From Sulfobacillus acidophilus (GTDB taxonomy: Bacteria > Bacillota > Sulfobacillia > Sulfobacillales > Sulfobacillaceae), in contig PXYV01000004.1 of assembly GCA_003023745.1 (NCBI GenBank), positions 1-64,000 of the forward strand: DNA of 64,000 nucleotides, in the 5' to 3' direction. The notes beneath the pieces are model-generated. The model was not told the origin of the DNA, did not search any database, and saw nothing but the letters and a program-made list of their open reading frames with translations. Every line of letters begins with the position of its first letter. The first letter of the stretch is position 1. Of the stretch, positions 25,355-36,067 are shown piece after piece. The translations under genes were made by a program, and so were the position numbers.

Positions 25355-26467
25355 TTAATCGAGATAATCTTTAAGTTTCTTGCTCCGTGTCGGATGACGC
25401 AGCTTGCGCAACGCCTTGGCCTCAATTTGTCGTATCCGCTCCCGCGTCACCCCGAACACCTGGCCAACTTCTTCCAACGTACGCGCACGACCGTCAGTTA
25501 ACCCAAAGCGCAGCCGCAATACCTTTTCCTCACGGTTTGTCAGCGTATCCAACACTTCTTCTAACTGCTCCTTTAACAGTTGATAGCCCGCCGCTTCGGC
25601 AGGAGCCGGCGCATCCTCATCTTCGATAAAATCCCCAAGATGAGAATCTTCTTCTTCTCCAATTGGCGTTTCGAGCGAAACCGGCTCTTGAGCCACCTTG
25701 AGAATTTCCCGCACCCGTTCCACCGTAATTCCCATTTCTTTCGCAATTTCTTCCGGCAAAGGTTCGCGGCCATATTCTTGCAACAACTGGCGTTGTACTC
25801 GGATCAACTTGTTAATGGTTTCCACCATATGCACGGGAATGCGAATGGTCCTGGCCTGGTCCGCGATAGCACGCGTAATGGCCTGACGAATCCACCACGT
25901 CGCATACGTGCTGAACTTATATCCCTTGCGATAGTCAAACTTCTCGACGGCTTTAATGAGGCCCAGATTGCCTTCCTGAATCAGGTCCAAAAACAACATG
26001 CCCCGGCCGACATAACGCTTAGCAATCGATACCACCAACCGTAGGTTCGCCTCAGCCAATTCGCGCTTGGCCTCTTCTTCGCCGGCTTCGATGCGTTTAG
26101 CTAGTCGCACCTCTTCCTCGGCAGTCAATAGCGGAACCCGTCCAATTTCCTTGAGATACATACGCACAGGATCATCGATCGTGACGCCGTCGGGCACCGA
26201 CACCTCACGTTCCACTTCTTCTTCCGGTTCCACATCGTCTGGAGACGGGCCATGTTCGGGGTCCAATGCAATCTGTTCGCCCACCAACTCAATGCCCAAC
26301 TCGCCAAACATCTCGTATATGCTGTCAATTTGATCGGGAGGAAGATCAACCGACTGCAGGGTGTCGACAATTTCACTATAGGACAATTTACCGCGTTCCT
26401 GCCCGCGCCGGATAAGATCCTTCACTTCGTCAATCTGCGGAACGCTACTCCCCTTCCCCTGAGCCAC
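25355..26467 (-). CDS. rpoD: RNA polymerase primary sigma factor SigA/RpoD
   Basis: This is the housekeeping sigma factor, 370 residues, the usual size in Firmicutes. An N-terminal region 1.1-like segment is followed by an acidic linker. Region 1.2 is '[20 protein letters not shown]'. Regions 2.1-2.4 include '[19 protein letters not shown]' and '[15 protein letters not shown]'. Region 3 follows, and region 4.2 is '[19 protein letters not shown]'. The start is GTG at 26467 behind AAAGGAGGG, 1 nt after the dnaG stop. The dnaG-rpoD pair is the conserved macromolecular synthesis operon, here without rpsU, which is encoded at 47.1 kb. Confidence 0.97.
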   Translation of the reverse strand: MAQGKGSSVPQIDEVKDLIRRGQERGKLSYSEIVDTLQSVDLPPDQIDSIYEMFGELGIELVGEQIALDPEHGPSPDDVEPEEEVEREVSVPDGVTIDDPVRMYLKEIGRVPLLTAEEEVRLAKRIEAGEEEAKRELAEANLRLVVSIAKRYVGRGMLFLDLIQEGNLGLIKAVEKFDYRKGYKFSTYATWWIRQAITRAIADQARTIRIPVHMVETINKLIRVQRQLLQEYGREPLPEEIAKEMGITVERVREILKVAQEPVSLETPIGEEEDSHLGDFIEDEDAPAPAEAAGYQLLKEQLEEVLDTLTNREEKVLRLRFGLTDGRARTLEEVGQVFGVTRERIRQIEAKALRKLRHPTRSKKLKDYLD

Positions 26468-26468
26468 G

Positions 26469-28211
26469 CTATCCCTCCTTTCGAAACTGATACCGTTCTA
26501 GCTGCGGTCCCAGTTGTTTAACCTCTTCGAGCAAGTCGGGGCTCAAATCGCCTTGCCGCGCCAACTCGCGAATTTCCGCATATCTACGTAGAGCACTGTC
26601 CTGTTGCAAAGCCCTTATTAAATCTTCGATGACCTCAGTGCCTCCATCGGGTTCCTGGTTTTGCCAAATCGCCGCATACAGCGAACCCACTTCTGGATCG
26701 GCCCATCGCGACGACCACTGGTCCGGCTCTGCCACCTGACCGGTCTCAATATCATCCAAAACTGCACGAATCCGCTCTTGCGCCGCCCAGTTAGGCACAG
26801 CCTCCTTTACGCGTTCCACTTGGTCGGGATGCTTCATCAACGCTGCCAGCAGCCACACATCGATGGGTTGCCCGCGACGAGCGGGTGCCGTCACCTCCAT
26901 ATTATGCCTATTTTTTCCGATTGTATGCCGGACCTCTTGCGCAGACCGTAAACTCTGTGATAAAATTTGAGGATGTATCCGTAGCGTCTTGGCCAACATC
27001 TCCCGATATCCAGCCTGTTCGACCGGATCTTGAACCGCCCGGATCAATGGTTTCAGCGTGTCGACTATCTCCGCTTGACGCCTCGGATTGACCAATCCGC
27101 CCAGTTGTCCGACCTGCTCAATTTCATGCTGTACGTACGGCACCCGCTGCTGAATCTGCTTGACCAGGGCGTCCACCCCCCGCTTTTGCACAAGTTCGCT
27201 GGGATCTTTCACGTCAGCGGGCAACGTCACCACATTAACCCTGAGCCCAAAGGCCGACAAACTCAAAAACGCCCGGCGCATCGCCTCTTGGCCAGCACTA
27301 TCCTGGTCCAGCAGCAGGTCCACTTCCTGCGTGTAGCGAACCAAAAAGCGGGCATGGTCGTCCGTCAGCGCGGTTCCCAACTGGCCCACCGCCTGCGTGA
27401 GACCGGCCTGATGACAGGCTACCACGTCGAAATAGCCTTCAACAATAAGCGCCCGTTCACCCTTTCGCCAACTTGGACGAGCCAAATGACCGCCATATAA
27501 CAGGCGCCCCTTATGGAACAACGGCGTCTGCGGTGAATTAATATATTTGGGGTCCTGTCCCGGATTTAAGGCCCTGCCTCCAAACGCTACGATCCGGCCA
27601 TCCTTGTCCCAAATTGGAAACATGAGCCGATTTCTCCAACGGTCATAGGCACCCCCGTCGTCTCGACGCACCACCACGCCCGCCTGCACCATATCCTCTA
27701 CTGCCACCCCACGGCGTCGCAACAAATCAGTCAGACCGTGCCAACTGTCCGGCGCAAACCCCAACTGAAATCGATCGACCATGGGTCGATCAACACCTCG
27801 TCCATCCAAATAGTCGTACAAATGCTCGGCGTTGCGCCGAAAACTCTCGTGAAAATACTCGTGACTCCATTCCAGCACTGCCCTGAGACGTCCATACGGA
27901 TCATGGTCCTCTTGGTCCATCCGCGCGATCCCAGCGGCTTCGCCCAGCGACTCCACGACATCAAGAAATTCACGGCCTTCCAGGCGCATGAGAAATGTGA
28001 ATACGGTGCCGCCTTCATGGCAACCAAAACAATAGAACAGTTGTTGCTGAGCGTCCACGCTAAAGGACGGCGTCTTTTCCGCATGAAATGGACAAATCCC
28101 CCACCAATGGCGTCCTTTGCGTTTCAGTGCGACATGGCGTCCCACCACCTCGACGATGTCGACTGACTGACGGACCGCGTCGATCCACGCTTGCCGGCTC
28201 TCATAGGCCAT
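26469..28211 (-). CDS. dnaG: DNA primase
   Basis: DnaG makes RNA primers for DNA replication. The N-terminal CHC2 zinc finger is visible as '[11 protein letters not shown]' and 'YCFGCHEGG'. The catalytic core has 'FGGRAL', the TOPRIM motifs '[15 protein letters not shown]' (Glu) and '[12 protein letters not shown]' (DxD). A helicase-binding-type C-terminal region follows from about residue 430. The length of 580 residues is typical. I start at the ATG at 28211 with GGGAG 9 nt upstream, three codons inside the longest frame. Translation is probably coupled to rpoD through the 1-nt gap. Confidence 0.96.
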   Translation of the reverse strand: MAYESRQAWIDAVRQSVDIVEVVGRHVALKRKGRHWWGICPFHAEKTPSFSVDAQQQLFYCFGCHEGGTVFTFLMRLEGREFLDVVESLGEAAGIARMDQEDHDPYGRLRAVLEWSHEYFHESFRRNAEHLYDYLDGRGVDRPMVDRFQLGFAPDSWHGLTDLLRRRGVAVEDMVQAGVVVRRDDGGAYDRWRNRLMFPIWDKDGRIVAFGGRALNPGQDPKYINSPQTPLFHKGRLLYGGHLARPSWRKGERALIVEGYFDVVACHQAGLTQAVGQLGTALTDDHARFLVRYTQEVDLLLDQDSAGQEAMRRAFLSLSAFGLRVNVVTLPADVKDPSELVQKRGVDALVKQIQQRVPYVQHEIEQVGQLGGLVNPRRQAEIVDTLKPLIRAVQDPVEQAGYREMLAKTLRIHPQILSQSLRSAQEVRHTIGKNRHNMEVTAPARRGQPIDVWLLAALMKHPDQVERVKEAVPNWAAQERIRAVLDDIETGQVAEPDQWSSRWADPEVGSLYAAIWQNQEPDGGTEVIEDLIRALQQDSALRRYAEIRELARQGDLSPDLLEEVKQLGPQLERYQFRKEG

Positions 28212-28938
28212 GGGAACCACTCCCGTTCGTACCGATCAAAATTCGTCATTGATCGTAAATCTCCTGCTGCTCAGAAAAACTTCCCGGCAATCCGATTAAT
28301 CAGCGAATATCGCGTGTTTTGCGTCAATTCGTAGACAATCCCGGCACAATACCCAAGCATTGGCCCCAGTTGACGCCACCACAGGCCAGACCCAGTGCGC
28401 CCATGCGCGATTTGCAATGGAGGACTGAAGATGCCATTTTCCATCAATGGCATCACTGTCTATCCCCGGAGAGGTTCAGCAAGTCTTATGCGCATGTCCT
28501 GATAGGCTCGCCTCGACACGACAGAGGTTCTTGACTAGGGGCCTGCCTGGACTTAACGCCTGCTACTCACCATCGGTAAACGGGTCAACACAACAGAAAC
28601 TCCCCAAGGTGGGCTCGTAATCACAGGGTTCGGATTAACTATTGCGATTGCCCGCGCGCGTGTTGGCCCAGTCTAAGCTATACGCCGTAACCCAATCGCC
28701 ACCGGCATGGCTGCACTTGAAGCAACAGGCAAATCCGCTCGCCTCGGAACCAAAGTGTTCCTGGCTGAAACCTTCTCCTTCACGAGGCACGCATCGACAC
28801 GAAGGAGATCGCGTCGCCATCGTCAGTACCTCCGCGGAGTACGCCGGTCCAGCCCCGCAGCCGGGGTCAATGACACCCCGGGACGCAATGCCATCTACCC
28901 GGCGCGCCCCGGTCGTGAATGTGACTTTTTCTCACCTG
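28212..28938. other. Large intergenic gap with element debris
   Basis: The interval of about 730 bp separates dnaG from the ppdK end. It holds a probable TnpB C-terminal remnant (28635-28820, minus) and, downstream of it, GC-rich hairpins such as a 5-bp CCCCG/CGGGG stem near 28855-28868. A short minus-strand frame at 28271-28456 shows no family. Promoters for dnaG-rpoD should lie near its left edge; none is clear to me. Confidence 0.4.
28635..28820 (-). pseudogene. Probable TnpB C-terminal remnant
   Basis: A 61-residue frame contains 'EHFGSEASGFACCFKCSHAG' followed by 'WANTRAGNRNS'. This resembles the second CxxC knuckle of the TnpB zinc ribbon and the short Asn/Ala/Arg-Gly tail that follows it. 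No upstream RuvC core exists. If correct, it is the truncated end of a second IS200/IS605-type element, unrelated to the IS607 copy at 12.5-14.1 kb. The match is by pattern only. Confidence 0.35.
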
Positions 28939-31566
28939 CTATTCCAAAGCCGCCTGCGCGGCCGCCAGGCGCGCGACCGGCACGCGGAAAGGCGAACAGC
29001 TGACATAGTCCAGCCCCATCTCGTGGCAAAACGCGATGGACGACGGCTCGCCCCCATGCTCGCCACAAATGCCGACGTGCAAATCGGGACGTACAGCGCG
29101 GCCTTCTTTAATACCCCATTCGATCAGTCGACCCACCCCAGGTCGATCAAGCACCATAAAGGGATTGTCGGGCAGTATTTTTTCCGCCAAATAAGTGGGT
29201 AGAAATTTGGATTCAGCATCATCGCGACTGTACCCAAATGTGGTTTGGGTTAAGTCATTGGTGCCAAAGCTGAAAAACTCCGCATGCTCGGCAATCGCAC
29301 CGGCCAGTAGCGCTGCGCGCGGTACCTCAATCATAGTCCCTATCGCATAGGGCAACTCAACCCCTTGCTCGGCGGCCACTTGCGCGTTCACGTCGGCCGT
29401 CAACATTTTCATGCGGGCGAGTTCTTCAGCCGTTCCCACCAGGGGAATCATCACTTCCACCTGCGGATGCAACCCTTCTTTAAGAAGAGCCGCTTGCGCC
29501 TGAAAGATGGCTCGGGTTTGCATGGCGTAAATCTCGGGATATACGATGCCCAAGCGCACACCCCGAAATCCCAGCATGGGATTAAATTCAAAAAGTGTCC
29601 GAGTCCGGCGCAATAGCACTTGCAAGCGTTCGATGTCCGCGACATCGCCGCGGACTTGGGCCTGCGCAAGCGCCTCTTCGCTATCTCCGATGTCCGGCAA
29701 GAACTCGTGCAAGGGCGGATCCAAGAGGCGAATCGTCACCGGCAGGCCGTCCATCGCCCGCAAGATGCCATAAAAATCACTTTGTTGCATGGGCAATAGC
29801 TGATCTAGTGCCGCTTGCCGTTGTTCCACACTCTCCGCTAATATCATCGCTTGCACGACAGGCAAGCGCTCCTGACCCATAAACATGTGCTCCGTGCGAC
29901 ACAATCCAATGCCGTTTGCTCCTAGTTCCCGGGCCTTGGCAGCATCGTCGGGTGTATCCGCATTCGCATGGACCCCCAACCGCCGAATGCTATCGGCCCA
30001 CTGTAAAAGCTCCGTAAACTCAGCCGACAATTGCGGATCGATGGTTGGCACCGACCCGCGAATGACCCGGCCGCTGGCCCCGTCAATCGTCACCCAGGTG
30101 TCTTTGGCCACAACCTCGTTGCCCACCGTAAAAGTCTCGTCGCTTAGGGAAATTTTGAGCGACTCACACCCCGTCACGGCAGGCTTCCCCATGCCGCGTG
30201 CCACAATTGCCGCATGCGACGTCATCCCTCCACGGCTCGTCAGAACACCTTGAGCCGCAACGATGCCGTGAATATCATCCGGGGTCGTTTCCGGGCGAAC
30301 CAAAATCACGGATTCCCCCGCCGCGCCGCGCTGTTCCGCTTCATCCGCGCTGAAGACCACCCGACCCGTCGCTGCCCCAGGGGAAGCCGGGAGCCCCACC
30401 GCCAACACGTCGACTTGAGCTTGGGGATCGATTTGGCGATACAACAGACGCTGCACCTGCTCGGGATCCTGGCGCCGAATCGCTTCGGCTTGCGAAATCG
30501 TGCCCGCCTTAGCCAAATCCACGGCGATTTTGACGGCAGCGCTGGCCGTGCGCTTGCCGCTTCGCGTTTGCAGCACGTAGAGCTTTTGTTCCTCGACCGT
30601 GAACTCGATATCTTGCATGTCGCGATAGTGATGTTCCAAGAGCCGACAGACCTCGCTCAACTGAGCATAGGTCTCAGGCAACTCGCGCGCCATCTGATCA
30701 ATGGGATTAGGGGTGCGGATCCCCGCCACCACGTCTTCGCCTTGCGCCTGGATTAAGTACTCGCCATACATCCCGGCCTCACCAGTATTGGGATTGCGGG
30801 TGAACAGCACGCCGGTTGCGGATTGCTCTGACATATTGCCAAACACCATGGACTGAACGTTCACTGCGGTTCCCAAACGCTCGGAAATCTTATGCAAGCG
30901 GCGATAGACCACGGCCCGCGGATTCATCCATGATCCAAAAACCGCCTCAATCGCCATTTCCAATTGGACTCGCGGATCGTCTGGAAAGGGCTGTCCAACC
31001 GTTTGACGGACCAAGTTTTGATAGTGCTGGATCAGTTCTTCCAGGTCTGGTTCAGCCAGCGCCGTATCGTCCACGGCACCCCGAGATTGCTTAAGTTCTT
31101 CGAGAATCTGCTCAAATTGGGCGTGCTCCATGTGCAACACCACATTCCCAAACATTTGGATAAATCGGCGATAGCTATCCAGCGCAAACCGCCGATTATG
31201 CGTGAGTGAAGCCACTCCTTCGGTCGTGATGGGGTTCAATCCCAAGTTCAACACCGTGTCCATCATGCCGGGCATAGAAATCGGCGCCCCGGATCGCACG
31301 GACACTAAGAGCGGCCGCTTGGAATCCCCTAAACGCCTGCCAACTTTTTCTTCCAACAGTGCCAGGTGCGTCCAGACCTCGTCCATCAGTCCTTCCGGCA
31401 ACCGCTTTAATTCTTGATAGTGATTGCATGCCTGCGTGGTAATTGTGAAGCCCGGCGGCACCGGTAGCCCGATCCGGCTCATTTCGGCTAGCCCAGCACC
31501 CTTTCCTCCCAGCAACTGGCGATCTGGGGCGTTCCCTTCCTCGAATTGAAAGACGTAACGCGTCAC
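28939..31566 (-). CDS. ppdK: Pyruvate, phosphate dikinase
   Basis: PPDK interconverts pyruvate, ATP and phosphate with PEP, AMP and PPi, linking glycolysis and gluconeogenesis. The 875-residue protein has the three expected modules. The N-terminal ATP-grasp has 'LLGGKGAGLAEM' and 'VSVRSGAPISMPGMMDTVLN'. The phospho-histidine domain has 'GGMTSHAAIVARGMGKPAV' (catalytic His, with the neighbouring Thr targeted by the regulator). The PEP-binding barrel has 'GLCRTEHMF', 'SFGTNDLTQ' and the catalytic Cys in 'GICGEHGGEP'. The GTG start overlaps the regulator gene's TAG by 1 nt. Confidence 0.96.
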   Translation of the reverse strand: MTRYVFQFEEGNAPDRQLLGGKGAGLAEMSRIGLPVPPGFTITTQACNHYQELKRLPEGLMDEVWTHLALLEEKVGRRLGDSKRPLLVSVRSGAPISMPGMMDTVLNLGLNPITTEGVASLTHNRRFALDSYRRFIQMFGNVVLHMEHAQFEQILEELKQSRGAVDDTALAEPDLEELIQHYQNLVRQTVGQPFPDDPRVQLEMAIEAVFGSWMNPRAVVYRRLHKISERLGTAVNVQSMVFGNMSEQSATGVLFTRNPNTGEAGMYGEYLIQAQGEDVVAGIRTPNPIDQMARELPETYAQLSEVCRLLEHHYRDMQDIEFTVEEQKLYVLQTRSGKRTASAAVKIAVDLAKAGTISQAEAIRRQDPEQVQRLLYRQIDPQAQVDVLAVGLPASPGAATGRVVFSADEAEQRGAAGESVILVRPETTPDDIHGIVAAQGVLTSRGGMTSHAAIVARGMGKPAVTGCESLKISLSDETFTVGNEVVAKDTWVTIDGASGRVIRGSVPTIDPQLSAEFTELLQWADSIRRLGVHANADTPDDAAKARELGANGIGLCRTEHMFMGQERLPVVQAMILAESVEQRQAALDQLLPMQQSDFYGILRAMDGLPVTIRLLDPPLHEFLPDIGDSEEALAQAQVRGDVADIERLQVLLRRTRTLFEFNPMLGFRGVRLGIVYPEIYAMQTRAIFQAQAALLKEGLHPQVEVMIPLVGTAEELARMKMLTADVNAQVAAEQGVELPYAIGTMIEVPRAALLAGAIAEHAEFFSFGTNDLTQTTFGYSRDDAESKFLPTYLAEKILPDNPFMVLDRPGVGRLIEWGIKEGRAVRPDLHVGICGEHGGEPSSIAFCHEMGLDYVSCSPFRVPVARLAAAQAALE

Positions 31567-32375
31567 TAGCTGGCCCCCTCCTTGTTTCGCAGTTCCAACA
31601 CGCGGGTCGCCGTTTCTTCTACGGCGTGGTTGCTCACGTCAATCACGGGACACTTCAGTCGATTAAAAATGTCCCAGGCGTACTCTAGCTCGACCACAAT
31701 ACGTTCCATCGTCGCATATTGTGCGGTCGACCCCAGGCCCAAACTCTTCAGCCGCTGGCGCCGAATCGACATTAAGAGGTCGGGGTCAATCATCAGTCCC
31801 ACCGCCTTGCGCCGTCCCTCCCGAAACACTTCGCTGGGAACCGGTACTTCCGGCACCAACGGCACGTTCGCCACCTTCAAGCGATGGTTGGCTAAATACA
31901 AGCTGACTGGGGTTTTCGACGTGCGTGACACGCCCAAAAGCACGACGTCCGCATCCCGAATTCCTTTGGGATCCTTGCCGTCGTCGTATTTGACGGCAAA
32001 CTCCACCGCCTCCACCCGCGCAAAATACTCGTGGTCCAACCGGTGGCTTAACCCGGGGATCAGTCGCGGAGGGACCTGCAACACCCCTTGCAGCGCATCC
32101 AGCATCGGACCCATGACATCGACGTGAGGCACTCCGCGGGCACGGGCCGCTTCCGCCAAATACTCGCGCAGTTCCGGCCGGACCATGGTGTACACAATCA
32201 CCGAAGACTCTCGTTGCGTCCGACTCAACACTCGGTCAATGCCGTCTTGATCGACGACGTAGGGGACACGTTCGATTTTGACATCGTGATCAAACTGAAT
32301 AGCCGCGCCGTGAACAACGCGCTCCGCCGTTTCCCCCAATGAATCCGATACAATGTAAACCCGGACTTGTGCCAT
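31566..32375 (-). CDS. ppsR: Pyruvate, phosphate dikinase regulatory protein (PPSR/RP1 family)
   Basis: This bifunctional ADP-dependent kinase and Pi-dependent phosphorylase switches PPDK off and on by phosphorylating the Thr next to its catalytic His. The family signature is clear: 'YIVSDSLGETAERV' at the N-terminus, 'GVSRTSKTPVSLYLA' (P-loop-like) in the middle, and 'CPVIDVSNHAVEETA' near the C-terminus. The 269-residue length fits. The ATG at 32375 has GGGAGG close upstream. The gene directly precedes ppdK with a 1-nt overlap, so enzyme and regulator are co-expressed. In Bacillus the homologue YqfL holds the same position between glyS and dnaG. Confidence 0.95.
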   Translation of the reverse strand: MAQVRVYIVSDSLGETAERVVHGAAIQFDHDVKIERVPYVVDQDGIDRVLSRTQRESSVIVYTMVRPELREYLAEAARARGVPHVDVMGPMLDALQGVLQVPPRLIPGLSHRLDHEYFARVEAVEFAVKYDDGKDPKGIRDADVVLLGVSRTSKTPVSLYLANHRLKVANVPLVPEVPVPSEVFREGRRKAVGLMIDPDLLMSIRRQRLKSLGLGSTAQYATMERIVVELEYAWDIFNRLKCPVIDVSNHAVEETATRVLELRNKEGAS

Positions 32376-32386
32376 ACCATCCTCCC

Positions 32387-34420
32387 TTACAACAACTCCC
32401 AATCAAAGTACCGTCCCAATGCCTGCTGCACGTCCAGCAAGAGGGCTAAGCGACGATTGCGGACGTTCGGATCAGGATCCATCACCAGCACCTCGGCAAA
32501 GAATTGAGCAATAAGCGGCAGCAGTTGTCCAATGGCGTCCCACCACGCCTGAAGGTCATTCTCCTCCGCGGCCAAGGCCTGACGCGCCGCCGCCCCCAGT
32601 TCTGATTCAATGCCAGCCTCCAGGTCAAGCGCCGCGCTCTTCGTCACTATATGGCGCGCAATGCGCTTTACCCGCTTGTAGGCCGTGATGACCACCTCGG
32701 CCTGCGAACGGTGCTCTTGTAAAAACGTCAAGCGTTCATGCAGGCGGCGCCAGGGGAAATCACGCGCTAACACACTTTCAAGAAACTCCACCGGCCAACG
32801 CGTCTCCATCACCGAAATTAGGCGCGCCACCACTAAGCTGCGCACGGCCTTCATAACCTCTTGCCCTGAAGCAGTTTGGCGCGCTGCCACAGTCAACAGT
32901 TCGGTGATGGTATGATCCCCCAGAATCGGGGTTTGGGCCGCCAACAACGCCAATCCCAGTGCGACGCGACGCAGGCCGAACGGGTCTTCCGACCCGGACG
33001 GGCGGATGTCGACGCTATAAAAAGCGGTGAGCGTATCCACTCGATCCAACAATCCCAAAAGCTGCGCCACGGTGTTGGGCGGAAGCCGGTCGTCGGCAAA
33101 GGCTGGCCGATATTGGTCCGCGATCGCCTCCACCACCCGGCTGTCTTCCCCATCCAGGCGAGCGTAGATAGCCCCCATCTCCCCTTGCAATTCCGGAAAT
33201 TCGCTCACCACTTGGGTCAGCAAATCACATTTATAGAGGTCGACACTGCGCAAAAACAGTTGTTCGACTGTGGACTCCAACCCCCACCAAGCCTTCGTCT
33301 CGGTAAACAGAGACTTGATACGGTTAATTTTGTCCTGATAGGTGCCAAGGCGTGCGTGCCAAGTCACTTGAGCGAGTTCCGGGGCATGGTCAATCAGCCG
33401 TCTTTGCCGGTCCTTGGAAAAAAAGTACTGGGCATCAGACAAGCGCGCCCTCAAAACCTTTTCATTGCCATGACGCACCAGATCGAGAGAATCGCCCACG
33501 CCATTGCGCACCGCCACAAAATACGGCAAAAGCGCTCCGGCCTCATTACGGACTGGAAAGTAGCGCTGATGCACCCGCATCGATGTCACTAAAATAGGAG
33601 CCGGAATCTGGAGAAATTCCGCAGAAAACGTCCCTAAAAACGGGGTGGGCCACTCCACCAAGTTCGCCACTTCTTCTAAAAGATCTACATCAAAGTCAAT
33701 GTGACCGCCCACCGACCGCGCTAAACGCATCCCCTCCTCGACAATCACCTGACGACGGCGCTGGCCGTCCGCTTCAACCCGTCCTGCCTCCAGCGCCTTC
33801 CAATACTCCGCCACCGAACCCACCACAATCGGTTCAGGATGGTCGGTGCGATTGCCAAAGGTCTTCCCCGCCGAGGCCACCCCCAAGGCGTCACCGTGCA
33901 CCACGACGTTGTCCAGCAGCAGCAAAAGCCACCGCACCGGTCGCACAAAACGCGCATCGCTCTCATCCCAGCGCATGGTGCGCGGCTTGGGCATGGCAGA
34001 CAGCACTTCCTCAACCAGCGACTGCGCAATCGCTTCAACCGAAGCCACGGGTTTGGCGCGGGTAGCCGTCACGTATTCATTGCCCCCCACCATCTGCCGA
34101 TCTAACGCCTCGATGCTGACGCCCACCCGCCGGGCAAACCCCACCAAGGCGGGGGTCGGGACACCGTCCTGCCAGCCAACCGCCACCGCCGGACCGCGCA
34201 CGACTTCCTGCTGCGGCGTTTGAAAGGCCGCCACACGAGCCTGAAACCCCAACCGGCGTGGCGTGCACCATACCGACTCGTGGGTAAAGTCCAATCGGGC
34301 CCGTGTCAAATGCTCTTTGACCCCTTGCAAAAAGTCTGCCGCTAACGACTCTACGTAACGACTCGGTATTTCCTCCACGCCCACTTCAATGAGCAATTCC
34401 CGGTACTTAGACTTAGGCAT
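32387..34420 (-). CDS. glyS: Glycine-tRNA ligase beta subunit
   Basis: This is the 677-residue beta subunit of the heterotetrameric bacterial glycyl-tRNA synthetase, which binds tRNA-Gly. It starts '[20 protein letters not shown]', carries 'PKTMRW'-like ('[20 protein letters not shown]') and '[14 protein letters not shown]', and ends with an anticodon-binding domain. The ATG at 34420 lies 8 nt inside glyQ, with GGGGAGG about 10 nt upstream. No T-box leader is seen before the pair because glyQ overlaps recO. Expression therefore depends on the large upstream operon. Confidence 0.95.
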   Translation of the reverse strand: MPKSKYRELLIEVGVEEIPSRYVESLAADFLQGVKEHLTRARLDFTHESVWCTPRRLGFQARVAAFQTPQQEVVRGPAVAVGWQDGVPTPALVGFARRVGVSIEALDRQMVGGNEYVTATRAKPVASVEAIAQSLVEEVLSAMPKPRTMRWDESDARFVRPVRWLLLLLDNVVVHGDALGVASAGKTFGNRTDHPEPIVVGSVAEYWKALEAGRVEADGQRRRQVIVEEGMRLARSVGGHIDFDVDLLEEVANLVEWPTPFLGTFSAEFLQIPAPILVTSMRVHQRYFPVRNEAGALLPYFVAVRNGVGDSLDLVRHGNEKVLRARLSDAQYFFSKDRQRRLIDHAPELAQVTWHARLGTYQDKINRIKSLFTETKAWWGLESTVEQLFLRSVDLYKCDLLTQVVSEFPELQGEMGAIYARLDGEDSRVVEAIADQYRPAFADDRLPPNTVAQLLGLLDRVDTLTAFYSVDIRPSGSEDPFGLRRVALGLALLAAQTPILGDHTITELLTVAARQTASGQEVMKAVRSLVVARLISVMETRWPVEFLESVLARDFPWRRLHERLTFLQEHRSQAEVVITAYKRVKRIARHIVTKSAALDLEAGIESELGAAARQALAAEENDLQAWWDAIGQLLPLIAQFFAEVLVMDPDPNVRNRRLALLLDVQQALGRYFDWELL

Positions 34421-35264
34421 GGACGGCGATCCTCCCCAAATAGACTTCCGCTGTGCGGCGCGCCAGGTGCCGCAACCGGCCAATATAGGCTTGGCGCTCC
34501 ACAACCGCAATCGCTCCCCGCGCATCGAGCGTGTTAAACAAGTGCGAAGCCTTCAGTAGGCATTCGTACGCAGGACGCTCGAGCCCCCGCTCCAACAGTC
34601 GGCGACATTCGGACTCGTAAATATCGAACAGGTGGCGCAACAAGTCGGGATCGGCGGCTTCAAAACTATACGTCGCCTGTTCCCACTCCACCCGCTCAAA
34701 TAATTCCCGGTAGCTAATGCCCGGTGCCCACAGAACCGACCAGACGTCGTCCACGCCGGCCAGATAGCTGGCGAGCCGCTCGATGCCATAGGTCAATTCC
34801 ACCGAAACGGGGCGACATTCCTGACCAGCCATTTGTTGGAAATAGGTGAACTGGGTGATTTCCATCCCATCCAGCCAAACTTCCCACCCCACGCCGGCCG
34901 CTCCAATGGTCGGAGCCTCCCAGTTGTCCTCAACGAACCGCACGTCGTGCTGACGGCGATTTAATCCCAGTCTCTCCAAACTTTTCAAATAGAGCTCAAT
35001 GACATCCTCGGGCGCAGGCTTGAGCACGACTTGAAACTGGTGATGTTGATACAAGCGATTGGGATTTTCGCCGTAGCGGCCATCCACCGGCCGCCGACTC
35101 GGCTGTACATAGGCAACGCGCCAGGGATCAGGACCCAAGGCGCGAAAAAAGGTGAACGGATTAAGCGTCCCCGCCCCCATTTCTACATCGTACGGTTCAG
35201 CCAGCAACACCCCCTCGCGCTGCCAATAGGTTTTTAAGGTCATGATCAGTTCTTGAATGGTCAA
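34413..35264 (-). CDS. glyQ: Glycine-tRNA ligase alpha subunit
   Basis: The catalytic alpha subunit of the two-subunit glycyl-tRNA synthetase has 283 residues, the normal size. Conserved blocks include '[20 protein letters not shown]', '[19 protein letters not shown]' and '[19 protein letters not shown]'. The TTG at 35264 overlaps the recO TGA as TTGA, giving tight translational coupling. No in-frame ATG with a better ribosome binding site is seen before the conserved N-terminal '[10 protein letters not shown]' segment. Confidence 0.95.
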   Translation of the reverse strand: MTIQELIMTLKTYWQREGVLLAEPYDVEMGAGTLNPFTFFRALGPDPWRVAYVQPSRRPVDGRYGENPNRLYQHHQFQVVLKPAPEDVIELYLKSLERLGLNRRQHDVRFVEDNWEAPTIGAAGVGWEVWLDGMEITQFTYFQQMAGQECRPVSVELTYGIERLASYLAGVDDVWSVLWAPGISYRELFERVEWEQATYSFEAADPDLLRHLFDIYESECRRLLERGLERPAYECLLKASHLFNTLDARGAIAVVERQAYIGRLRHLARRTAEVYLGRIAVHA

Positions 35265-36067
35265 CGCTTTGATCCACCTTCCGGACCGCGCTGCAATCGG
35301 TCAATGTTCATTAAAAACTCGTAGGATTTAAGCGGTCTCGCCGTCTCGTGCAGCATATAACGGAATAAGAGGCGCTTTAGCTCCTCTTCCATCAGACCCT
35401 TGACTTCAAATTGACCAAATTTGCTGGGAGAATCGTTTAACCAATATTGTAAACTACGGAGGCTTCCCAGGCTAATCAGTTCCTCAACCTGGGCCAGATG
35501 CCGCTGACACGCCGGACAATGCACGCTTCCCCCCTGCACACTAATGGCTACAGGTCCGCGCACCAGCGGCTGGTGACAGTCGCTGCACACGGTCCAATCG
35601 GGCGCAAACCCCGCCGCCGCCAGCAATAAAAAGCCGGTTCGAAGCCCCACGCTGGCCGCATGGCGCCCCTCGTGCAAAGCCTTAAGCGCCGCTTTTAACA
35701 CGGTAAAACTGTCCTTCGCCGTCTCCCGTTCCGGCACCAATTGATCGACGATGTCGGCTAGCACCATAGCCCAGCTCAGGCGCTCCAAATTGTCGGCCAG
35801 CTTGGAAAACCCGTGCTCCAAGTCCGCCTCGGTGACCGTGTCGAGCGAGGATCGCCCGTGGTAAAAAGTCGCCACACTCACGGTCAAGGGTCGCAGTTGA
35901 CCCGCAAGCTTGCTCTTAGGGCGGCGGACACCACGCGCCACCGCTGAAAACTTGCCGTTTTGGCGCGCGAAGACCGTGACTAACGCATCATGATCACGGT
36001 ATGGGCGCGCCTTCAATGTAATGACCTGATCTTGATAAAGTGCCACGTCAATGCTCCGAAACGCCAT
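35261..36067 (-). CDS. recO: DNA repair protein RecO
   Basis: RecO loads RecA onto SSB-coated DNA with RecR in recombinational repair. The 268-residue protein has the N-terminal OB fold ('[19 protein letters not shown]', '[17 protein letters not shown]') and a helical C-terminal part. Within that is a zinc site made by 'CSDCHQPL' and 'CPACQRHL'. It starts at an ATG that lies 20 nt inside the end of era and is followed by glyQ with a 4-nt overlap. The era-recO-glyQS order is the Bacillus one. Confidence 0.93.
   Translation of the reverse strand: MAFRSIDVALYQDQVITLKARPYRDHDALVTVFARQNGKFSAVARGVRRPKSKLAGQLRPLTVSVATFYHGRSSLDTVTEADLEHGFSKLADNLERLSWAMVLADIVDQLVPERETAKDSFTVLKAALKALHEGRHAASVGLRTGFLLLAAAGFAPDWTVCSDCHQPLVRGPVAISVQGGSVHCPACQRHLAQVEELISLGSLRSLQYWLNDSPSKFGQFEVKGLMEEELKRLLFRYMLHETARPLKSYEFLMNIDRLQRGPEGGSKR

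Noticed and set aside
28642..29202. Plus-strand frame overlapping the ppdK 3' end
   Set aside because: It runs antisense to the conserved PPDK C-terminal barrel and shows no protein family.
35265..35300. T-box leader for glyQS
   Set aside because: glyQ overlaps the recO stop, leaving no room for a leader; control must be operon-wide.
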